Shown here: positions 1 to 7,699 of the stretch, one piece after another
Layout: every line of letters begins with the position of its first letter
How positions within the stretch are numbered: position 1 is the first letter of the stretch
DNA from: Candidatus Aquabacterium excrementipullorum
GTDB lineage: Bacteria; Pseudomonadota; Gammaproteobacteria; Burkholderiales; Burkholderiaceae_C
NCBI GenBank assembly: GCA_019112875.1
Contig: DXIO01000143.1
Location: 1-34,254 of the forward strand
DNA length: 34,254 nt
Direction: 5' to 3'
Notes under the pieces: model-generated
Database searches by the model: none
The model's input: only the letters and a program-made list of their open reading frames with translations
What the model was told of the DNA's origin: nothing
Translations under genes and position numbers: made by a program

Positions 1-1614
1 GCCGCTCTGGCGGTAGTTGGGCGAGAAAAAGTTGAACACCGAGGGCGCCATCAGCGGGCTCTGGCCCAGCGTATCGCCGCCCTGGTCCATGCGCTGCAGG
101 TCGGTGCGGCCCGAGGTGCTGGCCGTGGAAGCGCCCAGCGCGCGCAGCATGTTGGCGAAGCGGATCACCGGTTCGCGCTGCTTGCCGAAGCGCGCACGGG
201 TGGCGGCATCGTCGCCGCGCGCCTCCGGGTCGAGCAGGATGGCCTGCACCACGGCGCGCAAGTCACCGCGCACACCGGCGCCGTTGTCGTTGAACACGGC
301 CGTGATGCGCGCGATGTAGGCGGCGCTGGGGTTGCTGGTGACCAGGCGCTGGATCAGCTGACGGCCGATGAAAGGGCCCACATTGGGATGGGCCGCGATC
401 TGGTCCAGCGCATCGTTCAGGTCCTTGTCGATGACCTGGCCGGCGGGCAGCACGACGCCGTCGAGCAACTGCTTGGGGCCGGGCTCGTGCATGGCCGCGA
501 AGGGGAGCATCGATGACGTCCAGTTGGCGTCCAGGTCCAGGCGCGTGCTGTCGAACAGGCTGGCACTGCCATTGCCCTGACCGCCGAAGCTCCAGCCCGT
601 GAAGGCACGCGCGAAGCCTTTCACCACGGCCTCGTCGTAGGTGGGCAGCGGCTGGCCGTTCGCATCGGTGCGTGTGCTGCCATCGGCGTTGAGCTGCGCC
701 AACCCGATGGAGAACAGCTGCAGCACCTCGCGGGCGTAGTTCTCGTTGGGGTGCGTGCCGGTGGCCTCGTCGGCCTTGCGGCTGCGCAGCATGTTCAGGT
801 AGTAGCCCATGGCCGGGTGCAGCGTCACGGCGCCCAGCAGATCGCGGTAGGTGCCGAAGGCCTGGCGGTTGAGCATGTCCACGTAGGACGACAGCGCATA
901 GGCCGGCAAGGCACCCGCCACGTTGGAGATCACCATGATCTGCGACAGGGCGAAGGCCACGCGGGCGCGCAGTTGCCCCTCCTCGAACAGCCACTGACGC
1001 CAGATGGCCTCGAAGCTCATGATGTCGAAGGTGCGGTTGTAGTAGTCGCGCTTGCGTTGCAGGTCCAGGTAGGAGGTGTGCAGCGCATATGGCATCGCGA
1101 ACTGGCGCCACAGCCAGTGTTCGGCGCCTTCGGCCGCCAGGGCACTGACTTCCTCGGGCGTGCGGATGCCGAAGCTGGCCTGTGTGAGCAGTCGGGCCGC
1201 GTCACGCCGGCTCATGGGTACCAGCGCGGGCTCGGCCGGGCTTGAGGCGAGCACACCTTGCGCCACGCTCAGGCCGGCGGCCTTGGCCACGAACAAGGCC
1301 GCACTGGCCACGTCTTGTGCCTGCGCGACACCGGCTTCGGCGGCCGTGGCGCGGCCCGCGTCCGATGCATCGGGGTCATCACCCCCGCCCCCACCACCAC
1401 ACGCCGCCAGCGCCAGTGGCGAGATCAAGGCGGCAGACAGCGAGGCCTGCCGGCCCGCCGCGGCGTCGTTGGCAAGAGGGCCTGGCGCACAAGGCGGCAC
1501 GAGGGCGCTGTCTGCTCGGGCTGGTGATTGGGGTTGAGGAGCGCGTGTGTCGGGCGCGTCGGTCGTGTGCGTGCCGTCCAGGCGCGGGGCCTGCACGGTG
1601 TCTTCACTGGTCAT
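1..1614 (-). CDS. DUF1800 family protein, 3' end outside the window
   Basis: I read a continuous minus frame of 538 codons from ATG at 1614 to the left edge, so the C-terminus is missing. It has DUF1800 features: an early segment reading AARLLTQASFG, a central block LHPAMGYYLNMLRSRK followed by NENYAREVLQLFSIGL, and the segment SVFNFFSP near the edge. These proteins are exported and of unknown function, and are usually followed by a DUF1501 gene, which would lie off the left edge. A lipobox-like stretch LALAAC followed by a run of glycines lies about 75 residues in, behind an unusually long, polar, proline/alanine-rich leader. The annotated ATG may therefore be too far upstream; a GTG about 39 codons in would give a normal-length lipoprotein signal. 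The family call is firm and the start is uncertain. Confidence 0.85.
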   Translation of the reverse strand, partial: MTSEDTVQAPRLDGTHTTDAPDTRAPQPQSPARADSALVPPCAPGPLANDAAAGRQASLSAALISPLALAACGGGGGGDDPDASDAGRATAAEAGVAQAQDVASAALFVAKAAGLSVAQGVLASSPAEPALVPMSRRDAARLLTQASFGIRTPEEVSALAAEGAEHWLWRQFAMPYALHTSYLDLQRKRDYYNRTFDIMSFEAIWRQWLFEEGQLRARVAFALSQIMVISNVAGALPAYALSSYVDMLNRQAFGTYRDLLGAVTLHPAMGYYLNMLRSRKADEATGTHPNENYAREVLQLFSIGLAQLNADGSTRTDANGQPLPTYDEAVVKGFARAFTGWSFGGQGNGSASLFDSTRLDLDANWTSSMLPFAAMHEPGPKQLLDGVVLPAGQVIDKDLNDALDQIAAHPNVGPFIGRQLIQRLVTSNPSAAYIARITAVFNDNGAGVRGDLRAVVQAILLDPEARGDDAATRARFGKQREPVIRFANMLRALGASTASTSGRTDLQRMDQGGDTLGQSPLMAPSVFNFFSPNYRQSG

Positions 1615-1736
1615 GGGGTCCACCTTCAATTCCCGATGAGTCGGGGCACTGCGGCGGCTTGGGTGTGTGTTGGAGCCTCAGCTTGTCGCGGGCTCGTGTC
1701 GGCCCGTCGTTGTGCTGCGAATCTTAGGAAGCCCGT

Positions 1737-1760
1737 CCTTTGCGCAGGCGCAAGCAAAGG
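1737..1760. repeat. Inverted repeat in the DUF1800/trhO divergent gap
   Basis: Perfect 7-bp arms CCTTTGC and GCAAAGG flank a 10-nt centre. An alternative inner pairing TTGCGC-AG-GCGCAA (1740-1753) is also perfect. It sits between two divergent genes and about 25 bases before a TACAAT element, so a regulator site is more likely than a terminator. No regulator can be assigned. Confidence 0.4.
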
Positions 1761-1785
1761 TAAGAACCATGCGGCGCCTGTTTTC

Positions 1786-1791
1786 TACAAT
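1786..1791 (+). promoter_or_regulatory. -10 element (TACAAT) for trhO, possibly leaderless
   Basis: TACAAT ends 6 bases before the ATG at 1798, so transcription would begin at or next to the start codon. No good -35 element is seen at the expected distance and there is no Shine-Dalgarno sequence. This is an inference from spacing alone. Confidence 0.4.
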
Positions 1792-1797
1792 GTCGCC

Positions 1798-2562
1798 ATG
1801 CGTGACGTACTCAACATTTCCGCCTACCGTTTCGTGACATTGCATGATGCGCAAGCACTGCGCGAGCGCCTGCATGCCCATGCGCAGGCGCTGGGCCTCA
1901 AGGGCACCGTGCTGCTGGCGGAGGAAGGCATCAACCTGTTCCTGGCCGGTCCGGCCGACGCCGTGCGCGCCTGGGTGAGCGAACTGCACAAGGATCCACG
2001 CTTCGCACCGATCGAACCCAAGGAGAGCTGGTCCGAAGACGTGCCCTTCAAGAAGCTGCTGGTCAAGGTCAAGGGCGAGATCATCCGCATGAACCACCCC
2101 GCCATCCGTCCCGATGCACTGGGCGATGATGGCCGCGCGCCGGCCGTGTCGCCCGACACGCTCAAGCGCTGGCTCACGCAGGGCCACGACGACGAAGGCC
2201 GCCCCGTCGTGACGCTGGACACGCGCAACGCCTTCGAGGTGGACTACGGCACCTTCGAGAACGCCATCGACTGGCGCATCGACAAGTTCAGCGAGTTCCC
2301 CGAGCAGGTGCTGGCGCACAAGCGCGAGTTCGAAGGCAAGACCGTGGTGAGCTTCTGCACCGGCGGCATCCGCTGTGAAAAAGCGGCGCTGGTGATGAGC
2401 GATGCCGGCATCGACCACGTCTACCAGCTCGACGGCGGCATCCTCAAGTACCTGGAGTTGACCGACGGTCAGCACTGGCAGGGCGAGTGCTTCGTGTTCG
2501 ACGGGCGCGAGTCGGTGGACAACGACCTCGAACCCGGCCGGGGCCCCAGCCGCCGCCTCTGA
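1798..2562 (+). CDS. trhO: tRNA uridine(34) hydroxylase, rhodanese family
   Basis: This 254-residue protein belongs to the UPF0176/YceA family. E. coli TrhO makes 5-hydroxyuridine at the wobble position of tRNAs in an oxygen-dependent way. The N-terminal ferredoxin-like domain (about 1-95, with GTVLLAEEGINLFLAG) precedes a rhodanese domain (about 115-235). The rhodanese loop reads CTGGIRC, with the expected catalytic Cys187 and a second Cys193. The protein is shorter than E. coli TrhO (about 350 residues) because it lacks the C-terminal extension. The frame stays open further upstream, but ATG 1798 is chosen because the family homology begins there (VLNISAYRFV) and a -10 element lies just before it. 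It stands alone, tail to tail with the TetR gene (4-base gap). Confidence 0.93.
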   Translation: MRDVLNISAYRFVTLHDAQALRERLHAHAQALGLKGTVLLAEEGINLFLAGPADAVRAWVSELHKDPRFAPIEPKESWSEDVPFKKLLVKVKGEIIRMNHPAIRPDALGDDGRAPAVSPDTLKRWLTQGHDDEGRPVVTLDTRNAFEVDYGTFENAIDWRIDKFSEFPEQVLAHKREFEGKTVVSFCTGGIRCEKAALVMSDAGIDHVYQLDGGILKYLELTDGQHWQGECFVFDGRESVDNDLEPGRGPSRRL

Positions 2563-2566
2563 ACGA

Positions 2567-3223
2567 TCAGGACGCCTGCACCAGCGCGATCATCCCCTGG
2601 TAGGGCAGCATGTTCGTGCGCACCACCTTGTCGATCGGGGTGGTGAAGCCCTCCTGCATCCAGCGCGAGGCCAATAGGATGTTCAGGCCGATCATGCCTT
2701 CGGCCAGCAGGTCGATGTCGATGGCTTCCTGCATGTGCTCGGGCACCAGCGTGATCAGGTGCGCGCGCAGCAGGCCGGAGTAGTCACGCGCGGTCTCGCC
2801 GCTGATGCGCGCCATCTCGCTGTCCACGCCCAATGAATCGACCAGCATGATGCGGCCACGGCGCGGGTCGTCGCGGATGAACTCCAGGAACACGCGCAAG
2901 GCCGGGTCGAGCAGTGCCAGCGGCGTGGGCGCGGCCTGGCGCAGCGCCAGCAGCGTCTTGTCCATCAGTTGCCCACGCAGGTGCGAGTACACCGCGATGA
3001 ACAGCTCGGACAGCCCCTTGAAGGATTCGTAGAAATAGCGCTCCGTCAGGTGCGCGGCCACGCACACCTCGCGCACCGTGGTGCCGTGAAAGCCCTTGGT
3101 GCCGAAGACCTCGACCCCGCCTTCGATCAGCTTTTCGCGGCGCGCGCGCTGGCGCTCCTCCGGCAGCACACCGCCATAGCGGCGCCGGTTCGGGGGGGTG
3201 TCGGTGGCGTTCGTGCTGTCCAT
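2567..3223 (-). CDS. TetR/AcrR family regulator of the monooxygenase cluster
   Basis: This 218-residue protein has a TetR-type N-terminal helix-turn-helix (about residues 20-65): a first helix with REKLIEGGVEVFGTKG, then TTVREVCVAAHLTERYFYES. The C-terminal ligand domain is not recognisable beyond the fold. ATG 3223 is preferred. A longer reading from 3283 would put the coding start inside the operator-like repeats and add residues without TetR similarity. The gene is divergent from the monooxygenase gene, and the 102-base gap holds two palindromic repeats (3237-3282). It is probably the local repressor, relieved by a cluster substrate; this is inference from position. TetR-type identity is firm. 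Confidence 0.9.
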   Translation of the reverse strand: MDSTNATDTPPNRRRYGGVLPEERQRARREKLIEGGVEVFGTKGFHGTTVREVCVAAHLTERYFYESFKGLSELFIAVYSHLRGQLMDKTLLALRQAAPTPLALLDPALRVFLEFIRDDPRRGRIMLVDSLGVDSEMARISGETARDYSGLLRAHLITLVPEHMQEAIDIDLLAEGMIGLNILLASRWMQEGFTTPIDKVVRTNMLPYQGMIALVQAS

Positions 3224-3236
3224 AGGGATCTCTATA

Positions 3237-3282
3237 TTGACATGAACCATTGTCAAAGATATTCTGACATGAGTTCTTGTCA
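3237..3282 (+). promoter_or_regulatory. Twin operator-like repeats over a sigma70-type promoter
   Basis: Two copies of one imperfect palindrome are visible: TGACATGAACCATTGTCA at 3238-3255 and TGACATGAGTTCTTGTCA at 3265-3282. Their centres are 27 bases apart. The first copy extends to TTGACA...TGTCAA. On the plus strand TTGACA (3237-3242), a 17-base spacer and TATTCT (3260-3265) form a good promoter that both copies overlap. A GAGGAG ribosome site (3311-3316) then precedes ATG 3326. This is the layout of a TetR-repressed divergent promoter; binding is inferred. Confidence 0.75.
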
Positions 3283-3325
3283 CAAATCAATGGCGCCCAG
3301 GCGTCATTTCGAGGAGCCTCGCGCC

Positions 3326-4843
3326 ATGAAACCCCAGGAATTCAGCCAGTCCCGCACCGGTCAGCCCGGCGGCTCTGGCATCGAGCGTGCGCGCGTCATC
3401 GTGGTCGGCACGGGCTTTTCGGGGCTGTGCATGGGCGTCAAGCTGCGCGAGATGGGCGAAGAAGATTTCCTCATGCTCGAACGCGCGGGTGATGTGGGCG
3501 GCACCTGGCGCGACAACACCTACCCCGGCTGCGCCTGCGACGTGCCCTCGCACCTGTACAGCTTCTCGTTCGAGGCCAACCCCGGGTGGTCGCGCATGTA
3601 CGCGCCCCAGCCCGAGATCTACGACTACCTGCGCAACTGCGCCAAGAAGTACGACCTGCTGCGCCACGTGCGCTTCAACACCAACCTGGTCGGCGCGCGT
3701 TACGACGAAGCCCGCGGCAAGTGGCTGGTGCAGTCGGAAGACGGCCGCAGCTTCGAATGCGATGTGCTGGTGTCCGGCATGGGCGGCCTGAGCAACCCGA
3801 TGATCCCCAACATCCCGGGGCTGGAGACCTTCCAGGGCAGCACCTTCCACTCCGCCACCTGGAACCACGGCTACGACTTCACCGGCAAGCGCGTGGCCGT
3901 GATCGGCAGCGGCGCCAGCGCCATCCAGTTCGTGCCGCAGATCGCGCCTTTGGTTGACCAACTCGACTACTACCAGCGCACGCCCGCCTGGGTCGTGCCC
4001 AAGGAAGACCGCCCGCTCACCGCCAAGGAGCAGGCCGAGTTCAAGGCCCACCCCTACCGCCAACGCCTCCAGCGCATCAAGCAGTACTGGCTGATGGAAG
4101 CGCGCTTCCTGGCCTTCAAGTTCAAGCCGGAGTGGATGGGTCTGGTCGCCAAGGTGGCCAAGCACAAGATCGCCCGCGCCATCACCGACCCGGCCGTGCG
4201 CGCCAAGATCACGCCCGATTACACGCCGGGCTGCAAGCGCCTGCTGATCTCCAACGACTACTACCCTGCCCTGGGCCGCACCAACGTCGACGTGATCACC
4301 GAAGGCATCCAGGCCGTCACGCCGCGCGGCGTCATCACCAAGGATGGCGTGGAGCGCCCGGCCGATGCCATTGTGTTCGGCACCGGCTTCAAGGTGCAGG
4401 ACCCGATCCCGCCGCGCACCGTGTTCGGCCGTGGCGGGCAGGATCTGGCCGAGGTGTGGAAGGACGGCCCGGAGGCCTACAAAGGCATCACCGTGGCGGG
4501 CTTCCCCAACTTCTTCATCCTGATGGGACCCAACACCGGCCTGGGCCACAATTCGATGGTGTTCATGATCGAGTCGCAGGTGCACTACGTGATCGAAGCC
4601 CTGAAGACCATGAAGGAACGCCGCCTCAAGGCCCTGGACGTCAAGCCCCAGGCGCAAAAGCGCTTCATCGACAAGGTGCAGGACGACCTGAAATCCACCG
4701 TGTGGAACTCCGGCTGCAAGAGCTGGTACCTCAACGACAAGGGCCGCAACGTCTCGCTGTGGCCCAGCTTCACCTTCGCGTACCGCCTGCGCACGCGTTC
4801 CTTCGACATCGCCCAGTACAACGCGGAGCAAGCACAAGCATGA
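3326..4843 (+). CDS. Flavin-dependent Baeyer-Villiger type monooxygenase
   Basis: This 505-residue protein uses FAD and NADPH to insert oxygen next to a carbonyl, turning ketones into esters or lactones. It shows an FAD Rossmann motif GTGFSG (28-33), a conserved GGTWRDNTYPGCACDVPSHLYS block (58-79), the Baeyer-Villiger fingerprint FxGxxxHxxxW realised as FQGSTFHSATWN (169-180), and a second nucleotide motif GSGASA (194-199). Length is normal for single-domain enzymes of the class. ATG 3326 is supported by GAGGAG at 3311-3316; the frame is open further upstream but crosses the operator region. The stop overlaps the next start (ATGA at 4840-4843), so the esterase is translationally coupled. The substrate cannot be read from sequence. 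Confidence 0.92.
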   Translation: MKPQEFSQSRTGQPGGSGIERARVIVVGTGFSGLCMGVKLREMGEEDFLMLERAGDVGGTWRDNTYPGCACDVPSHLYSFSFEANPGWSRMYAPQPEIYDYLRNCAKKYDLLRHVRFNTNLVGARYDEARGKWLVQSEDGRSFECDVLVSGMGGLSNPMIPNIPGLETFQGSTFHSATWNHGYDFTGKRVAVIGSGASAIQFVPQIAPLVDQLDYYQRTPAWVVPKEDRPLTAKEQAEFKAHPYRQRLQRIKQYWLMEARFLAFKFKPEWMGLVAKVAKHKIARAITDPAVRAKITPDYTPGCKRLLISNDYYPALGRTNVDVITEGIQAVTPRGVITKDGVERPADAIVFGTGFKVQDPIPPRTVFGRGGQDLAEVWKDGPEAYKGITVAGFPNFFILMGPNTGLGHNSMVFMIESQVHYVIEALKTMKERRLKALDVKPQAQKRFIDKVQDDLKSTVWNSGCKSWYLNDKGRNVSLWPSFTFAYRLRTRSFDIAQYNAEQAQA

Positions 4844-5766
4844 GCGTCCAATCCATCATCACCAACCTCGTGCTGCGCTGGCAGTTCAAGAACGGCAGCA
4901 AGGGCCCGCTGAACGTGGGTGCCGCCCGCCACAAGGTGGACAAGCTCGCCGACCGCTACCCGCCCCCGCCCAAGGAGATCAAGCACACCCCCGTGCCTGC
5001 CAACGCCGCCAAGGGTCTGTGCCCGGCGGAGTGGCTGAGCGTGGCGCAACCCCAGCGCACGGTGCTGTACTTCCATGGTGGCGGCTACTTCTTCTGCAGT
5101 TTGAAGACGCACCGCCCGACCTGCGCCTACCTGGCCCGCACGGCCCAGGCCCGCGTGCTGTCGGTCGACTACCGCATGGCGCCCGAGAACCCCTTCCCTG
5201 CTGCCGTGGACGATGCCGTGGCCTGGTGGAAGGAGTTGCTGGCCCAGGGCATCAACCCGGCCAACGTGGTGTTCGCGGGCGATTCGGCCGGTGGCGGCCT
5301 GGCACTGGCGTGCCTGTTGGCTTCGCGCCAGCAGGGCCTGCCCCTGCCGGCCGGCGCGCTGCTGTTCTCGCCCTGGGCGGACCTGTCGTGCAGTGGCGAG
5401 ACCATGAAGACCAAGGCCAAGGACGACGTGATGTTCAATCCGCACCTGCTGCCCGAGGCCGCCGCGCTCTACCTCAAGGGGCACTCGGCCAAGGACCCGC
5501 TGGTCTCGCCCGTGTTCGGCGACCTGACCGGCCTGCCCGAACTCTTCATCTTCGCCAGCGAGCACGAGATCCTGCTGTCGGATTCCACCCGCCTGCACGA
5601 CAAGGCCCGCCAGCAGGGCGTCAAGAGCACGCTGACCCTGCGCCAGCGCCTGCCGCACGTGTGGCCCACGATGCTGATGCTGCCCGAGGCCCGTCAAGAT
5701 CTGAAGCTGTCCGGCGATTTCGTCACCCGCGTCACCGCGGCTGCACCGCAGGCCCGCGCCGCCTGA
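4840..5766 (+). CDS. HSL-family alpha/beta hydrolase (esterase/lipase)
   Basis: This 308-residue protein resembles hormone-sensitive-lipase family esterases. The oxyanion motif HGGG is at 79-82, the nucleophile elbow GDSAGG places Ser149, and the catalytic histidine is His273 in RLPHVWP. At the usual acid position the sequence reads SEHEILLSDS, so Glu243 stands where Asp is normal; Asp248 nearby is the usual second aspartate of this motif. It overlaps the monooxygenase gene by four bases. It probably hydrolyses the ester made by the monooxygenase, an inference from coupling and known pairings of these families. There is no signal peptide, so it acts in the cytoplasm. Confidence 0.9.
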   Translation: MSVQSIITNLVLRWQFKNGSKGPLNVGAARHKVDKLADRYPPPPKEIKHTPVPANAAKGLCPAEWLSVAQPQRTVLYFHGGGYFFCSLKTHRPTCAYLARTAQARVLSVDYRMAPENPFPAAVDDAVAWWKELLAQGINPANVVFAGDSAGGGLALACLLASRQQGLPLPAGALLFSPWADLSCSGETMKTKAKDDVMFNPHLLPEAAALYLKGHSAKDPLVSPVFGDLTGLPELFIFASEHEILLSDSTRLHDKARQQGVKSTLTLRQRLPHVWPTMLMLPEARQDLKLSGDFVTRVTAAAPQARAA

Positions 5767-5817
5767 GGCGCCCTCCCGCGCCCTCCCGTCAACGCACCGC
5801 TCACGCACCGAACGACC

Positions 5818-6693
5818 ATGAAGAACTTCAAGAACCAAGTGGCCGCCATCACCGGCGCCGCCTCCGGCATGGGCCGCACCCTGGCTGTCGAACTGGCCCA
5901 GCGCGGCTGCCACCTGGCGCTCAGCGACGTCAACGAGCTGGAACTGGCCAAGACCGCCGAGCTGGCCGGCCGCCACGGCGTGCGCGTGACCATCACGCGC
6001 CTGGACGTGGCCGACCGCGCCGCCGTCTTCGCCTGGGCCGACCAGGTGGCCAAGGACCACGGCAAGGTCAACCTGATCTTCAACAACGCGGGCGTGGCCC
6101 TGAGCGCCAACGCAGGCACCGTGCCCCTGGCCGACTTCGAGTGGATCATGGGCATCAACTTCTGGGGCGTGGTCCACGGCACCCAGGCCTTCCTGCCGCA
6201 CCTCATCGCATCCGGCGACGGCCACATCATCAACACCTCCAGCCTGTTCGGCCTGATGTCCGTGCCTACGCAGGGCACCTACAACGCCAGCAAGTTCGCG
6301 GTGCGCGGCTATACCGAGGCCCTGCGCATGGAGTTGGAGCTGGAGGGCGCGCCCGTCAGCGCCACCTGCGTGCACCCGGGCGGCATCGCCACCAACATCG
6401 CGCTGGCCGGCAAGATCGACCCGGCGCTTGAAAAAGCCACCGGCGTCAGCGCCGACACCCAGCGCCGCCGCGCCAACAAGCTGATCAACGTGACCACGGC
6501 CGAATCGGCCGCGCTGCAGATCCTCACCGCCGTCGAGAAGAACGCCCGCCGCGTGCTGGTGGGCCCCGATGCCCGCATGCTCGACAAGATGGTGCGCCTG
6601 CTGGGCTCGTGGTACCAGCCGCTGGTGATGCGCCAACTCAAGCGCATGAACGCCAAGTCGCGCCAGCGCGACGGTTCCGCCGCCCGCGCCTGA
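5818..6693 (+). CDS. Short-chain dehydrogenase/reductase (SDR)
   Basis: This 291-residue classical SDR has the nucleotide-binding motif TGAASGMG (12-19), NNAG (89-92), catalytic Ser141 or Ser142, Tyr155 and Lys159 in YNASK, and a PG motif after the active site. An aspartate near the end of the second strand (SDVNE, 36-40) suggests NAD(H) preference. The C-terminal 50 residues extend beyond the SDR core and end in a basic tail. It follows the esterase by 51 bases that include a tandem GCGCCCTCCC repeat and no clear ribosome site. It probably interconverts an alcohol and a ketone that feeds the monooxygenase. Confidence 0.9.
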   Translation: MKNFKNQVAAITGAASGMGRTLAVELAQRGCHLALSDVNELELAKTAELAGRHGVRVTITRLDVADRAAVFAWADQVAKDHGKVNLIFNNAGVALSANAGTVPLADFEWIMGINFWGVVHGTQAFLPHLIASGDGHIINTSSLFGLMSVPTQGTYNASKFAVRGYTEALRMELELEGAPVSATCVHPGGIATNIALAGKIDPALEKATGVSADTQRRRANKLINVTTAESAALQILTAVEKNARRVLVGPDARMLDKMVRLLGSWYQPLVMRQLKRMNAKSRQRDGSAARA

Positions 6694-6751
6694 GCAGGTA
6701 GGAGAGAATCCGGCGGATCGTTTCGCCTACTTTCTTCTCATTCCTCAACGC

Positions 6752-7699
6752 ATGAAGTGGTTCAAGCGCCTCTGGTGGAGCACCGTGCTGATGCTGATCG
6801 GCGTGGCGCTGGCCGTGTGGGCCACCTGGGAGCCCGACCGGCAACTGGGTGAGCTGGTGGCGCGCTGGGCGCCGCCGCCGTCGATGTTCGTCGAACTCGA
6901 CGGCATGCAGGTGCACGTGCGCGACACCGGCCCCCGTGATGATCCGCTCCCCATCGTGCTGCTGCACGGCATGGCCTCCAGCCTGCACACCTGGGAGGGC
7001 TGGCGCCTGGCGCTGGAGAAGAACCACCGCGTCATCTCGGTCGATCTGCCCGGCTTCGGCCTGACCGGCCCCAGCCCCCAGGGCGATTACCGCATCGAGG
7101 GCTACACCCGCTTCGTGCTGCGACTGCTGGACAACCTGGGCGTCAAGCGCGTGGTGCTGGCCGGTAATGCGCTGGGCGGCGAGATCGCCTGGCAGACGGC
7201 CCTGCTGGCACCCGACCGCGTGCGCAAGCTGATCCTGGTCGATTCGGACGGCTACCAGCTCTCGCCGCTGTCTCAGCCCATCGCCTTCCATATTGCCGGT
7301 GCGCGCAGCCTGCGCTGGGTGTCCGAGCGCATCCTGCCGCGCAGCGTGATCGAATCGAGCGTGCGCGCCGTGTTCGGTCACCCCGAGAAGGTCACGCAGG
7401 ACCGCGTGGACCGCTACTTCGAACTCGCCCTGCGCGTGGGCAACCGCCGCGCGCTGTTCCAGCGCATGGACCAGAGCGAATCCGGCGCCAAGGAGCACCA
7501 GATCCGCCTGGTCAAGCAACCTGTGCTGGTACTTTGGGGCGCGAAAGACGGCATGGTGCCCGTGGATTTCGCGGACCGCTTCTGCGGCGACATCGCCGTG
7601 TGCCGCAAGGTCGTGTTCCCCGAGCTGGGCCACATCCCGCAGGAGGAAGCGCCCGTGCAGACCCTGGTGCCCGTGGTGGACTTCCTGTCCACGCCATGA
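6752..7699 (+). CDS. Membrane-anchored alpha/beta hydrolase-fold protein lacking the nucleophilic serine
   Basis: This 315-residue alpha/beta hydrolase-fold protein has an N-terminal signal-anchor segment (residues 8-26). The oxyanion-region HGMASS lies at 72-77. The nucleophile elbow reads GNALGG instead of GNSLGG, so Ala140 (codon GCG at 7169-7171) replaces the serine. The other triad members look present: Asp266 in WGAKDGMVP and His294 in ELGHIPQ. Without the serine it should not act as a normal esterase. It may be a pseudoenzyme, bind a ligand, or use another mechanism. The stop overlaps the phosphopantetheinyl transferase start (ATGA at 7696-7699), so the two are coupled. A TACTTT element lies upstream at 6728-6733, so it may be transcribed apart from the SDR. 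Confidence 0.85.
   Translation: MKWFKRLWWSTVLMLIGVALAVWATWEPDRQLGELVARWAPPPSMFVELDGMQVHVRDTGPRDDPLPIVLLHGMASSLHTWEGWRLALEKNHRVISVDLPGFGLTGPSPQGDYRIEGYTRFVLRLLDNLGVKRVVLAGNALGGEIAWQTALLAPDRVRKLILVDSDGYQLSPLSQPIAFHIAGARSLRWVSERILPRSVIESSVRAVFGHPEKVTQDRVDRYFELALRVGNRRALFQRMDQSESGAKEHQIRLVKQPVLVLWGAKDGMVPVDFADRFCGDIAVCRKVVFPELGHIPQEEAPVQTLVPVVDFLSTP

Noticed and set aside
5767..5817. Tandem GCGCCCTCCC repeat between esterase and SDR as a repeat element
   Set aside because: Only two short copies in a GC-rich gap; no support for function.
4585..6636. Long open frame on the minus strand opposite the esterase and dehydrogenase
   Set aside because: Its residues (rich in His, Gly, Ala, Gln, Arg) reflect the complement of GC3-biased plus-strand genes; plus-strand proteins have clear family motifs.
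3326..6693. Direct orthology with the mycobacterial mymA operon
   Set aside because: The gene order is alike but the monooxygenase has classical Baeyer-Villiger blocks and the regulator is of another family, so only the architecture is comparable.
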